Positions 53,762-61,493 of a stretch of 64,000 nt of DNA are shown here, piece after piece. The stretch spans positions 1 to 64,000 of the forward strand of contig NZ_BEWC01000008.1 in NCBI RefSeq assembly GCF_003112575.1, given 5' to 3'. The first letter of the stretch is position 1, and each line of letters begins with the position of its first letter. The translations under genes were made by a program, and so were the position numbers. Source of the stretch: Streptomyces ardesiacus. GTDB lineage: Bacteria; Actinomycetota; Actinomycetes; Streptomycetales; Streptomycetaceae. The notes under the pieces are model-generated. The model saw only the letters and a list, made by a program, of their open reading frames with translations. It did no database searches and was not told the origin of the DNA.

Positions 53762-54721
53762 CTAGGAGTCCGGCGGGGTGTACTCCCTGACGGTGGCCAG
53801 GATCGCGCGGACGGTGGTGTCGGGCACCTCGTCGGCGACGTCCGCCGCACCGAAGAACGACCACGAGACCAAGTCGCCGTCGGCCGCCTTGAAGGCGAAG
53901 GTGGTCGCCTTGCCGTTGACGTCGCACTTGCCCTTCTTCACCACCCCGGACGACCGGGAGGTGGCGAGGCTGCCCCTGATGCCGGAGGCGGTGGTGAAGG
54001 ACGTCACCGGGCCCGTGGCGACCTTGTCCCGGTCCGGCTGGGTGAAGCCTCCGTAGACCCAGGCCGCCGAGTCGTTCCGGGCGATCTCCTCGGTGCTGCG
54101 CGCGCCGTTGTTGCCCCGGGTGCCGGCACTGGCCAGGGGCGTGTAGTCGACGGAGCCGTCCCGGTCGTCGTCCGCCGCGCACCACTTCTCCTTGAGGACG
54201 GCGGGTGCCTTCATCGCGGCCAGGGGCGTGTCCTCGGGGTCGTCGTCCTCGGCGACGTAGGTGACCCAGTCGGGCGACTGCGGCACCCAGGAGGCCGGCA
54301 CGTCGAAGGCCAGGCCCCGGCCGGGGTTGGCCACGACGGTCCAGCCCGCCACCGTGGCCTCCGGCACGCCGTCACCGTCGCGTGCCTCGCCGGCGGCGGA
54401 GCCGGACGGGGCGGAGGCCGACGCGGAGGAGGCGGTGGGGCCGGGCCGGGCCTCTCCGTCCCCGTCCCCGCCCAGCACCACGACCCCGGTCGCGGCGGCG
54501 GCGACCACCACGACCCCGGCGGCGGCCATCGCCACCGCCTTCGTACGGCCGCTGCGAGGACCCCGGCCGGGAGGTCCGCCGGCCGCGACCGTGGGGGCGT
54601 TCCAGGCGCCGGGCTGCTGCTCTCCCGCGTACGGCGACGGCTGCCGGTAGCCGGGCCGCAGGTGCGGGTCGGGCTGTCGCGGGTCCGGTGCGCCGGTTGG
54701 TGACTGCTCTCCTGGCCACAT
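53762..54721 (-). CDS. Single-pass membrane protein with secreted C-terminal domain (paralogue B)
   Basis: A 319-residue paralogue of the downstream gene: MWPGEQ start, Pro/Gly/Gln-rich cytoplasmic tail, one transmembrane helix near residue 70, Ser/Ala linker, secreted domain with VPASWVPQ, AWVYGGFTQPD and the Cys pair (KWCAADDD and KGKCD). The two are a tandem duplication: corresponding residues match along the whole secreted domain but the tails have diverged. Leaderless behind TATGCT. Function unknown. Confidence 0.75.
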   Translation of the reverse strand: MWPGEQSPTGAPDPRQPDPHLRPGYRQPSPYAGEQQPGAWNAPTVAAGGPPGRGPRSGRTKAVAMAAAGVVVVAAAATGVVVLGGDGDGEARPGPTASSASASAPSGSAAGEARDGDGVPEATVAGWTVVANPGRGLAFDVPASWVPQSPDWVTYVAEDDDPEDTPLAAMKAPAVLKEKWCAADDDRDGSVDYTPLASAGTRGNNGARSTEEIARNDSAAWVYGGFTQPDRDKVATGPVTSFTTASGIRGSLATSRSSGVVKKGKCDVNGKATTFAFKAADGDLVSWSFFGAADVADEVPDTTVRAILATVREYTPPDS

Positions 54722-54729
54722 GGGCGCAC

Positions 54730-54735
54730 AGCATA
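54730..54735 (-). promoter_or_regulatory. -10 box TATGCT, paralogue B
   Basis: Minus-strand TATGCT ends eight bases before the ATG at 54721. Confidence 0.55.
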
Positions 54736-54778
54736 CGGCGATCTTCCCCGGTGTCTGGCCCTGGATGCTACTCGCGGG

Positions 54779-54784
54779 TAACCT
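54779..54784 (+). promoter_or_regulatory. -10 box TAACCT for the leaderless thioesterase gene
   Basis: TAACCT ends six bases before the ATG at 54791. Confidence 0.62.
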
Positions 54785-54790
54785 GCCCTC

Positions 54791-55243
54791 ATGAGCGCAG
54801 ATCAGATGTCGATCGGCGAGTTGCTCGCCGCCACGGTGCCTATGGTCCGGACCCTGAACCTCGAGTACCTGGAGACCACCCCGGAGAAGGCCGTCCTGGC
54901 CCTCCCGGACCAGAGCGAGTACCGCAACCACGTCGGCGGACCGCACGCCGGAGCCATGTTCACGCTGGGCGAGTCGGCCAGCGGCGCGATCGTCCTCGCC
55001 GCCTTCGGCGACCAGCTCTCCCGGGCGGTGCCGCTGCCGGTCACCGCGGAGATCGCCTTCAAGAAGATCGCGCTCGGCCCGGTGACCGCCACCGCGACGC
55101 TCGGCCGTCCCGCCGCGGAGGTCGTCGCCGAACTGGACGCCGGCAGCCGGCCCGAGTTCCCGGTGAGCGTCGCCATCCGGCGAGAGGACGGCGCCGTCAC
55201 CGGTGAGATGACCGTCATATGGACCCTGCGCCCCAACGGCTGA
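54791..55243 (+). CDS. Hotdog-fold thioesterase-like protein (DUF4442 type)
   Basis: A 150-residue protein with the hotdog pattern: NHVGGPHAGAMFTLGESASGAI forms the central helix, followed by four beta strands (VTAEIAFKKIALGPVTATATL). The active-site residue pattern is that of the YiiD C-terminal domain / DUF4442 group, which are probably acyl-CoA thioesterases. Leaderless with TAACCT. It is followed by the DedA gene. Confidence 0.85.
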   Translation: MSADQMSIGELLAATVPMVRTLNLEYLETTPEKAVLALPDQSEYRNHVGGPHAGAMFTLGESASGAIVLAAFGDQLSRAVPLPVTAEIAFKKIALGPVTATATLGRPAAEVVAELDAGSRPEFPVSVAIRREDGAVTGEMTVIWTLRPNG

Positions 55244-55324
55244 CCTCCGCCGACCGGGTAGGCTTCCCGGTGCGCCTCGAACGAGGAGCACCGGGAACAG
55301 GCATCCGAAGCGGAGGGTGGGGCG

Positions 55325-55960
55325 TTGCACGTCCAGGAATGGCTCGACACGGTGCCCGCGGCGGCCGTCTACGCCGTCGTCGCGCTGGTCATCGGTCTGG
55401 AGAGTCTGGGCATCCCGCTGCCCGGCGAGATCATCCTGGTGTCGGCGGCCCTGCTGTCGTCACAGCACGGCGGGATCGACCCGCTCGTCCTCGGCGTGTG
55501 CGCCAGCGCGGGTGCGGTGATCGGCGACTCCATCGGGTACGCCATCGGCCGCAAGGGAGGCCGGCCCCTGCTCGCCTGGCTGGGCGGGAAGTTCCCCAAG
55601 CACTTCAGCGAGGGGCACGTCGCCACCGCCGAGCGGTCCTTCCAGAAGTGGGGCATGTGGGCCGTGTTCTTCGGCCGCTTCGTCGCCCTGCTCCGCATCT
55701 TCGCCGGCCCGCTGGCCGGCGTGCTGCGGATGCCGTACTGGAAGTTCCTGATCGCCAACGTCCTCGGCGGCATCCTCTGGGCGGGCGGCACCACCGCCGT
55801 CATCTACTACGTCGGCGTCGTCGCCGAGTCCTGGCTCAAGCGCTTCTCCTGGCTGGGCCTGGTCCTGGCCGTCGCCATCGGCATCGCATCGATGCTGATC
55901 GTCAAGCGCAAGGCGGGCAAGGTCCAGCCGGAGCCCGAGCCCGCGACCGCCGGGGAGTGA
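55325..55960 (+). CDS. DedA-family membrane protein
   Basis: A 211-residue protein with five transmembrane helices and the DedA motifs: ESLGIPLPGE and the FxGRFxxxxR pattern in FFGRFVALLR. DedA proteins maintain membrane potential and act as lipid-carrier (undecaprenyl phosphate) flippases in some bacteria, which fits with uppP 7 kb upstream. The start is TTG 55325 with GGAGGG six bases away, unusual but well placed. Confidence 0.9.
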   Translation: MHVQEWLDTVPAAAVYAVVALVIGLESLGIPLPGEIILVSAALLSSQHGGIDPLVLGVCASAGAVIGDSIGYAIGRKGGRPLLAWLGGKFPKHFSEGHVATAERSFQKWGMWAVFFGRFVALLRIFAGPLAGVLRMPYWKFLIANVLGGILWAGGTTAVIYYVGVVAESWLKRFSWLGLVLAVAIGIASMLIVKRKAGKVQPEPEPATAGE

Positions 55961-55996
55961 AGCGCCCCGCAGCGCAGTCGGCCCGCGGGCGGTGTC

Positions 55997-56533
55997 CTAC
56001 AGAACGTCCCCCACGGCGTCCCGGTGCTGCCCGGCCAGCGACGCGTACATCGTGCCGTTCAGCGTGATCCCCTGACGCTCCTCCTCCGTCAGCTCCCGCT
56101 TCACCTTCGCCGGCACCCCGGCGACCAGCGACCCCGGCGGCACCCGCATGCCCTGGGGGACCAGCGCCTGCGCGGCGACCAGTGAACCGGCGCCGATCAC
56201 CGCGCCGTTGAGGACCGTGGCACCCATGCCGATCAGGCAGTCGTCCTCGACGGTGGCGCCGTGCACCACGGCGTTGTGCCCGACGGAGACGCGCTCGCCG
56301 ACGGTGACGGGGAAGCCGGGGTCGGCGTGGAGCGTGCAGTTGTCCTGGACGTTGCTGTCCGCGCCCACGGAGATCCGCTCGACGTCGCCGCGCAGCACGG
56401 CGCCGTACCAGACGCTCGCCCCGGCGTGCAGCGTCACGTCCCCGACGACCGAGGACGTCGGTGCCACGAAGGCCCCGGCGTCCACCCGAGGGGCCTTGCC
56501 GCCGATGCCCGTGATCAGCGCCTTCTGCGTCAT
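55997..56533 (-). CDS. Gamma-class carbonic anhydrase-like protein
   Basis: A 178-residue left-handed beta-helix protein of hexapeptide repeats (VGDVTLHAGASVWYGAVLRGDVERISVG) with the three metal-binding His residues expected for gamma-CA/YrdA-PaaY (CTLHAD, GHNAVVHG). The Trp after the helix start and the missing CO2-hydration Glu loops typical of YrdA suggest weak or no carbonic anhydrase activity. ATG 56533 has AGGAGG six bases away. Confidence 0.88.
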   Translation of the reverse strand: MTQKALITGIGGKAPRVDAGAFVAPTSSVVGDVTLHAGASVWYGAVLRGDVERISVGADSNVQDNCTLHADPGFPVTVGERVSVGHNAVVHGATVEDDCLIGMGATVLNGAVIGAGSLVAAQALVPQGMRVPPGSLVAGVPAKVKRELTEEERQGITLNGTMYASLAGQHRDAVGDVL

Positions 56534-56627
56534 CTTCGCCTCCTGCTCGGTGTTGTACGGCACCGTACGCCACCCGGTGGGGTGAAGATCACAGCGCTCC
56601 CGCGTCCTGGGCGCACCACGCGCGGAC

Positions 56628-56633
56628 TACCGT
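56628..56633 (+). promoter_or_regulatory. -10 box TACCGT for the leaderless acyltransferase gene
   Basis: TACCGT ends six bases before the GTG at 56640. Confidence 0.6.
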
Positions 56634-56639
56634 GAGCGG

Positions 56640-57443
56640 GTGCCGAAGCGCAAGAACACGTTCTCGTCCTGGCGGAGCCGCCTCGCGCAGCGGGCCGTCC
56701 ACGCGGGCTGGGCCTGGGTGCAGCGCACCGGCTCCGTCACCGCGGCGCACCCCGGACGCTTCCGCTTCGGCGCGCTGGGCACGGGCACCCGGCTCGCCTT
56801 CCCGCTCGGCACGGTCTTCGGCGAGCCCTGGATCCACGTCGGCGCCCACTGCATCATCGGCGAGCAGGTCACGCTGACCGCCGGGCTCATGCCCGACCTC
56901 GACCTCGGCCCGGAGCCGATCCTGCGCATCGGCGACGGGGTCGTCCTCGGCCGCGGCAGCCACGTCATCGCGGACACCACCGTCACCATCGGCAGCGACT
57001 GCTACTTCGGCCCGTACGTCTACGTCACCTCCACCAACCACTCCTACGACGACCCGCACCAGCCCATCGGCAAGCAGTGGCCGCGGATGCACCCGGTGGA
57101 GATCGGCCCCGGCTGCTGGGTCGGCACCGGCGCGGTGATCCTGCCGGGCGCGCGGATCGGGCGGAACGTGGTCGTGGCCGCCGGCGCCGTGGTCCGGGGC
57201 ACGGTGCCCGACCACGCCGTGGTGGCGGGCGCCCCCGCCCGCGTCGTACGGCGCTGGACCCCCGCCGAGGGCTGGCAGCCCCCGCTCAGGACCCCGCCTC
57301 CGGTGCCGATCCCCGACGGGGTCACGCCGGGGCAACTGCGGGAGCTGTCCCGGCTGGACGACGAGGCGGTGGCCCGGCTGGCCGAGACCGGCGACCCGCA
57401 GGACGCGGCGGGCAGGCTCGCCGAACCGGCCGCGGAGAGCTGA
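56640..57443 (+). CDS. Left-handed beta-helix acyltransferase (LbH)
   Basis: A 267-residue protein with hexapeptide repeats (residues about 60-210). TSTNHSYDDPHQPIG and GCWVGTGAVILPGARIG match O-acetyltransferases of the maltose/galactoside type, which bear a catalytic His in the NHSY loop. A Pro-rich C-terminal tail follows. It is likely to acylate a sugar, antibiotic or lipid; no glycan locus is adjacent. Leaderless behind TACCGT. Confidence 0.87.
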   Translation: MPKRKNTFSSWRSRLAQRAVHAGWAWVQRTGSVTAAHPGRFRFGALGTGTRLAFPLGTVFGEPWIHVGAHCIIGEQVTLTAGLMPDLDLGPEPILRIGDGVVLGRGSHVIADTTVTIGSDCYFGPYVYVTSTNHSYDDPHQPIGKQWPRMHPVEIGPGCWVGTGAVILPGARIGRNVVVAAGAVVRGTVPDHAVVAGAPARVVRRWTPAEGWQPPLRTPPPVPIPDGVTPGQLRELSRLDDEAVARLAETGDPQDAAGRLAEPAAES

Positions 57444-57549
57444 GCGGGCGCCTCGCAGTACAGTTCGGTGGACCTTCGGGTGCGGCGGACCACGGTTCAC
57501 TCCTGCGCACCCTGTCCTGCACAGCGATGCACAAGTCCCTGGACGGAAC

Positions 57550-58122
57550 GTGGCGGACCTCGACCTGCTGACCCAGTCCCTCGCGCGCAACGTCAAGCGC
57601 CGGCGCACCGAGCGCGGCTTCACGCTGGAGGCGCTGGCGGTGCGGGCCGGAGTCAGCCGCGGCATGCTCATCCAGATCGAACAGGCCCGCACCAACCCGA
57701 GCCTCGGCACCGTCGTGAAGATCGGCGACGCGCTCGGCGTCAGCATCGCCACCCTGCTCGACTGGGAGCAGGGCCCCACGGTCCGCGTCGTCCCCGCCGA
57801 GCAGGCCGTACGCCTGTGGCACACCGACGCGGGCAGCTTCAGCAGGCTCCTCGCCGGGGCGGAGGCACCCGGCCCGCTGGAGATGTGGGAGTGGCGGCTG
57901 ATGCCGGGCGAGAGCAGCCCCTCCGACCCGCACCCCACCGGCACGGTCGAGCTGGTGCACGTCACCTCCGGGGAACTCACGCTCACCGTCGACGGGGTGG
58001 TCCACCGCGTCCCGGCGGGCGCGAGCGCCTCCTTCGAGTCGGACACCCCGCACACGTACGGCAACGAGGGCGACGGGCCGATGGAGATGATCATGGCGGT
58101 CTCGGTGCCGCCCGCCCGCTGA
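57550..58122 (+). CDS. XRE regulator with cupin domain
   Basis: A 190-residue protein: helix-turn-helix in residues 8-65 (LARNVKRRRTERGFTLEALAVRAGVS and GMLIQIEQARTNPS), then a cupin (about 100-188) with the HPTGTVELVHVTSGEL metal-binding pattern. XRE-cupin proteins sense small molecules in stress or amine metabolism. GTG 57550 has GGACGGAAC upstream. Its stop codon lies within a 32-base tandem duplication. Confidence 0.92.
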   Translation: MADLDLLTQSLARNVKRRRTERGFTLEALAVRAGVSRGMLIQIEQARTNPSLGTVVKIGDALGVSIATLLDWEQGPTVRVVPAEQAVRLWHTDAGSFSRLLAGAEAPGPLEMWEWRLMPGESSPSDPHPTGTVELVHVTSGELTLTVDGVVHRVPAGASASFESDTPHTYGNEGDGPMEMIMAVSVPPAR

Positions 58123-58180
58123 GACGGCCGTTCGCCGCGCCGCCCGCCCGCTGAGACGGCCGTTCGCCGCGCCGCCCGCC
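58107..58180. repeat. 32-bp tandem duplication spanning a stop codon
   Basis: The 32 bases at 58107-58138 are repeated exactly at 58139-58170, and a third partial copy of ten bases follows. The stop codon of the XRE gene lies in the first copy and is duplicated in the second. Confidence 0.92.
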
Positions 58181-58185
58181 GTTGC

Positions 58186-58191
58186 TAGCGT
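58186..58191 (+). promoter_or_regulatory. -10 box TAGCGT for the leaderless YbaK gene
   Basis: TAGCGT ends six bases before the ATG at 58198, with TTCGCC at 58163 as a weak -35. Confidence 0.6.
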
Positions 58192-58197
58192 GCGGCC

Positions 58198-58767
58198 ATG
58201 CACGCACCCATCGGCACCTTCGACAGCGCCACGCCCGCCCCGCAATGCCTCGGCGAACTGACCCGCCCGGTCGCCGACGCCGTACGCCACTGGAACGGCA
58301 CCGTGCCCGCCGACCAGATCCTCTACGTCGACACCGAACCCGAATGGGCCGACACCGCCACCTTCGTCGAGCACTACGGCCGCGAGCTGCTCGAACAGTC
58401 CGCCAACTGCGTGGTGGTCACCGGCAAGCGGGGCGGCGGCACGACCCTGGCGGCCTGTGTCGTGCTCTCCACCACCCGGGTCGACGTCAACGGCGTCGTC
58501 CGCCGGCACCTCGGGGCGCGCAAGGCATCCTTCGCCCCGATGGACACCGCCACCGGCGAGACCGGCATGGAGTACGGCGGCATCACGCCGGTCGGCCTGC
58601 CCGGCGACTGGCCCGTGCTGGTGGACTCGGCCGTCGTCGACCTGCCGTACGTCCTGGTCGGCAGCGGACGCCGGCGCGGCAAGCTGCTGGTGCCGGGCAA
58701 GGCCTTCGCGGAGCTGCCGGGAGCGGAGGTCCTGGAGGGGCTCGGCGCGCGGCTGGTCCAGGACTGA
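58198..58767 (+). CDS. YbaK/EbsC-family aminoacyl-tRNA deacylase
   Basis: A 189-residue protein of the YbaK/ProXp-like editing family: VVVTGKRGGGTTLAACVVLS, the HLGARKASFAPMDTATGETGMEYGGITPVGLP active-site region and the GSGRRRGKLLVPG C-terminal loop. Members hydrolyse mischarged Cys-tRNA(Pro) or related aminoacyl-tRNAs, protecting translation. Leaderless with TAGCGT. Its neighbours include a CysRS-like pseudo-synthetase 660 bases on and EF-Tu3 7 kb upstream. Confidence 0.85.
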   Translation: MHAPIGTFDSATPAPQCLGELTRPVADAVRHWNGTVPADQILYVDTEPEWADTATFVEHYGRELLEQSANCVVVTGKRGGGTTLAACVVLSTTRVDVNGVVRRHLGARKASFAPMDTATGETGMEYGGITPVGLPGDWPVLVDSAVVDLPYVLVGSGRRRGKLLVPGKAFAELPGAEVLEGLGARLVQD

Positions 58768-58834
58768 GCGGGGCCGTTCCTCCGGGACTGAGCGGGGTCG
58801 TCCCTCCGGGACCGAGCGGGGGTCGTTCCGTCCG
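58761..58834. repeat. Three degenerate tandem repeats at the end of the YbaK gene
   Basis: Copies GGACTGAGCGGGGCCGTTCC..., GGACTGAGCGGGGTCGTCCC... and GGACCGAGCGGGGGTCGTTCC... start at 58761, 58785 and 58809 (period 24). The YbaK stop codon lies in the first copy. Confidence 0.8.
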
Positions 58835-58867
58835 GTCCGGGCAGGTGCGCGGTGAGTCCGGCCGGGA

Positions 58868-59275
58868 TCAGCCCAGCCGCGGGATCTCGATCGCGGGGCA
58901 GCGGTCCATCACCATCTCCAGGCCCGCGGCCCTGGTCCGCCCGTACGCCGCCTCGTCGATCACGCCGAGCTGGAACCAGACCGCCTTGGCGCCCTTGGCG
59001 ACCGCCTCGTCGGCGACCGGGCCGGCCAGGTCGCTGTTGACGAAGACGTCGACGACGTCCACGTCGAACGGGATGTCGGCGAGCGAGGCGTACCCCTGCT
59101 CGCCGTGCACCGTCTCCGCCTTGGGATGGACGGGCACGACGCGCTTGCCGAAGCGCTTGAGCACCTCGGCGACGCCGTACGCCGCGCGCTGCCGGTTGTT
59201 GGACAGGCCCACCACGGCCCAGGTGTCGCCCGACTCGGTGAGGATCTTGCGGACGGTTGCCTCGTCGCCGTACAC
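58868..59275 (-). CDS. CoA-binding domain protein
   Basis: A 135-residue protein with a CoA_binding Rossmann-type domain: GDTWAVVGLSNNRQRAAYGVAEVL, VVPVHPKAE, VDVVDVFVNSDL and KAVWFQLGVIDE. This resembles the N-terminal domain of succinyl-CoA synthetase alpha and the YccU/redox-type proteins that bind CoA or NAD. No catalytic His or acyl-site residues are present, so a sensor or carrier role is more likely. GTG 59275 follows GGGAGG. Confidence 0.88.
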   Translation of the reverse strand: MYGDEATVRKILTESGDTWAVVGLSNNRQRAAYGVAEVLKRFGKRVVPVHPKAETVHGEQGYASLADIPFDVDVVDVFVNSDLAGPVADEAVAKGAKAVWFQLGVIDEAAYGRTRAAGLEMVMDRCPAIEIPRLG

Positions 59276-59413
59276 CGGCGGCCTCCCTCGTGCTCACGGG
59301 CGGCCCGCGGGTCGGGCCGCCCGGTCGGGACAACGGACGGCGAGGTGCCGGGATTCCCCGTGCGGCGCGAGCGGCACGGCGCGCCTCCCAGTGCGCCGTC
59401 GCGCCGCGCCGCC

Positions 59414-59419
59414 TACGCT
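59414..59419 (+). promoter_or_regulatory. -10 box TACGCT for the leaderless CysRS-like gene
   Basis: TACGCT ends six bases before the GTG at 59426. Confidence 0.62.
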
Positions 59420-59425
59420 CGCCTC

Positions 59426-60148
59426 GTGCTGCGCATCATCGACGCCCGGACCGCAGAAGCCGCCCCCGCCGTGCCCGCCCGGCGGGCACCGACCCGTGTC
59501 GAGGCGCACGCGCCGGGGCGGGACGCCACCGCCCTGCGCGTCCTGCTCGTCGCGGACCTCCTGGTGCGTGCCCTGGAACTCGACGGCACTCCGGTGTGGG
59601 CCGTGCTGACGGGGGCCGAGAACGGGGCGCGGCTGCGCAAGGACGCCGCCGCCCTCGGCATCCGGCCCTTCGAGGACGGCGACGCCGCCGGCCGCGGGCC
59701 GGGCACCGGGCAGGGCGTCCGCGTCGTGGGGGAGGGTGAGGGCGGCGGCCTCCCGGACGTGGCGACGGTCGCCGTCGCTCCCGTGGACCCGGCCGAACCC
59801 TCTCTCGCCGACCCCGACGCCCTGCGCCTCGCCCTGCTGGAACGGCACCACCACGCGCGCGTGGAGCTCGGCGCGGCCGCACTGGACGAGGCCCGGGACA
59901 CCCTCGCCCGGTGGCGCCGGGCGGTCGCCGACTGGGCCCGGCACCCCTCGCGTCCGGTCCCGAACGACGTGCGCGACCGGCTGCGGGCCGCCTGGGAGGA
60001 CGACCTGGACGCCCCCGGGGTGCTGCGGGTCCTGCGCGCGGTGGAGAGCGACCCCGGCCTCGCGGACGGAGCCCGGTTCGAGATCTGCGCCTACGCCGAC
60101 CGGTTCCTCGGCCTCCACCTCACCCGGGACGTCGGCACCGCGTACTGA
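59426..60148 (+). CDS. CysRS-like pseudo-synthetase with DALR-type C-terminus
   Basis: A 240-residue protein. Residues 1-75 resemble the first part of a cysteinyl-tRNA synthetase Rossmann domain: ALRVLLVADLLVRALELDGTPVWAVLTG aligns with the strand-helix after the HIGH motif, but the HIGH sequence is ATAL-like here. Residues about 125-240 match the CysRS tRNA-binding helices: DALRLALLERHHHARVEL, ARDTLARWRRAV, AAWEDDLDAPGVLRVL and FLGLHLTRD. The zinc Cys ligands, the KMSKS loop and much of the catalytic domain are absent. It cannot charge Cys but could bind tRNA or aminoacyl-adenylate. Leaderless with TACGCT. Confidence 0.75.
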   Translation: MLRIIDARTAEAAPAVPARRAPTRVEAHAPGRDATALRVLLVADLLVRALELDGTPVWAVLTGAENGARLRKDAAALGIRPFEDGDAAGRGPGTGQGVRVVGEGEGGGLPDVATVAVAPVDPAEPSLADPDALRLALLERHHHARVELGAAALDEARDTLARWRRAVADWARHPSRPVPNDVRDRLRAAWEDDLDAPGVLRVLRAVESDPGLADGARFEICAYADRFLGLHLTRDVGTAY

Positions 60149-60200
60149 CCGCGTTGCCGGCCACCAGGACCGGCCCCAAGGATGCGGCACGGCGAGCGCA

Positions 60201-60206
60201 TAGGCT
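60201..60206 (+). promoter_or_regulatory. -10 box TAGGCT for the leaderless YigZ gene
   Basis: TAGGCT ends six bases before the ATG at 60213. Confidence 0.62.
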
Positions 60207-60212
60207 GGCCGG

Positions 60213-60839
60213 ATGCAGGACGAGTACCGAACGGTCGCCCGCGCGGGGGTGCACGAAACCGAGATCAACCGCTCGCGCTTCCTGTGCGCCCTCGCCCCGG
60301 CCGCCACCGAACAGGACGCCCAGGCGTTCATCGCGGGCGTGCGCAAGGAGCACGCGGACGCCACCCACAACTGCTGGGCGTACGTCATCGGCGCCGACGC
60401 CGCCGTCCAGAAGGCGAGCGACGACGGCGAGCCGGGCGGCACCGCGGGCGTCCCGATGCTCCAGATGCTGCTGCGCCGCGACATGCGGTACGTCGTCGCC
60501 GTCGTCACCCGCTACTACGGCGGTGTCAAGCTGGGCGCCGGCGGACTCATCCGCGCGTACGGCGGCGCGGTCGGCGAAGCCCTGGACGACCTCGGCACCC
60601 TCACCCGCCGCCGGTTCCGGCTGGCCACGGTGACCGTCGACCACCAGCGGGCCGGCAAGCTCCAGAACGACCTGCGCACCGCCGGCCGCGCGGTGCGCGA
60701 CGTGCACTACGGCGAGGCCGTCACGATCGAGGTCGGCCTGCCGGAGGCCGACGTCGACACCTTCCGCTCCTGGCTCGCCGACGCCACGGCCGGATCGGCC
60801 GGGTTCGAACTGGGGGGAGAGGCGTACGGGGACGCCTAG
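60213..60839 (+). CDS. YigZ/IMPACT family protein
   Basis: A 208-residue protein with two domains: the UPF0029/IMPACT N-terminal domain (RFLCALAPAATEQDAQAFI, the THNCWAYVIG core, YYGGVKLGAGGLIRAYGGAVGEAL) and a C-terminal domain with DVHYGEAVTIEVGLPEADVDTF. The family has been linked to translation control under stress in eukaryotes (IMPACT/Gcn1) and to protein-folding or nucleic-acid binding in bacteria. Leaderless start with TAGGCT. It lies 65 bases after the CysRS-like gene. Confidence 0.92.
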   Translation: MQDEYRTVARAGVHETEINRSRFLCALAPAATEQDAQAFIAGVRKEHADATHNCWAYVIGADAAVQKASDDGEPGGTAGVPMLQMLLRRDMRYVVAVVTRYYGGVKLGAGGLIRAYGGAVGEALDDLGTLTRRRFRLATVTVDHQRAGKLQNDLRTAGRAVRDVHYGEAVTIEVGLPEADVDTFRSWLADATAGSAGFELGGEAYGDA

Positions 60840-61072
60840 TGCCGTGACCGTGAAGGTTCGCCGGGTCGGCCAGATTGCGGCACAGGTGGCACAGCGGACA
60901 GCGGACAGCGGGAATCGGCACGCGGCCGTAGTCGTGGATGGCTCTCGGCCAGTGACGAGTCTGAACGCAGGGGGAGTTGACGACGCACATATGGTGGAGG
61001 GGAAACGCATCAACGCCCGCTCCGGGCTGTGAGCCGGGCGGGCCGAACGGGGGGAAGAAAGGTGCGTGCCCG

Positions 61073-61267
61073 ATGACGATCGGGCTCCTCTCCACGATTG
61101 CTGCTGTTTTCTACGGGGGCACGGTCTCGGTCCTCGCTCTGACGGCGACCTTTGCCCGGCGCGGCACACTGCGGCGTGAAGCGCGCAGCACCCTTGCCGT
61201 CCTGGTGCCGGGGAGGGCGGTGGAGCCGCAACAGGTGGACCGGACGGCAGCAGGTCCAAGCAGCTGA
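61073..61267 (+). CDS. Small membrane protein
   Basis: A 64-residue protein with one transmembrane helix (LLSTIAAVFYGGTVSVLALTA) and a basic tail (ARRGTLRREARSTLAVL). Such one-helix proteins are common but rarely studied in streptomycetes. GAAAGG lies upstream of ATG 61073 at a slightly long distance. A perfect hairpin after it supports a transcription unit. Function unknown. Confidence 0.62.
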   Translation: MTIGLLSTIAAVFYGGTVSVLALTATFARRGTLRREARSTLAVLVPGRAVEPQQVDRTAAGPSS

Positions 61268-61293
61268 GCGGTTGCGTCACCGGGACACGGTTC

Positions 61294-61313
61294 CCGCCGG
61301 CCGAGGCCGGCGG
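61294..61313. terminator. Stem-loop terminator after the small membrane gene
   Basis: CCGCCGGCC-GA-GGCCGGCGG: perfect nine-base arms with a two-base centre. Confidence 0.6.
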
Positions 61314-61479
61314 CATCGTCGCCCGCCGGCAGCGCACCGAACTGGTACTGCCCCGGCGCACGATCTGTTTCACGGTCACGGAACGAGACAGAGCGGGACA
61401 ACAGGGGTGTAGCGGTTCACAACGGCAGCACGGGCGGGGCGAAACGGGAGTTACCGACCGGGCTGTCGGACCCTCCCGT

Positions 61480-61485
61480 TAGTCT
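61480..61485 (+). promoter_or_regulatory. -10 box TAGTCT for sbcD
   Basis: TAGTCT ends eight bases before the ATG at 61494, so sbcD is probably leaderless. Confidence 0.55.
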
Positions 61486-61493
61486 CGGGGACC

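Noticed and set aside
60844..61032. A 62-residue frame starting at a GTG
   Set aside because: No ribosome binding site, no leaderless-type box, no recognisable domain; probably chance.
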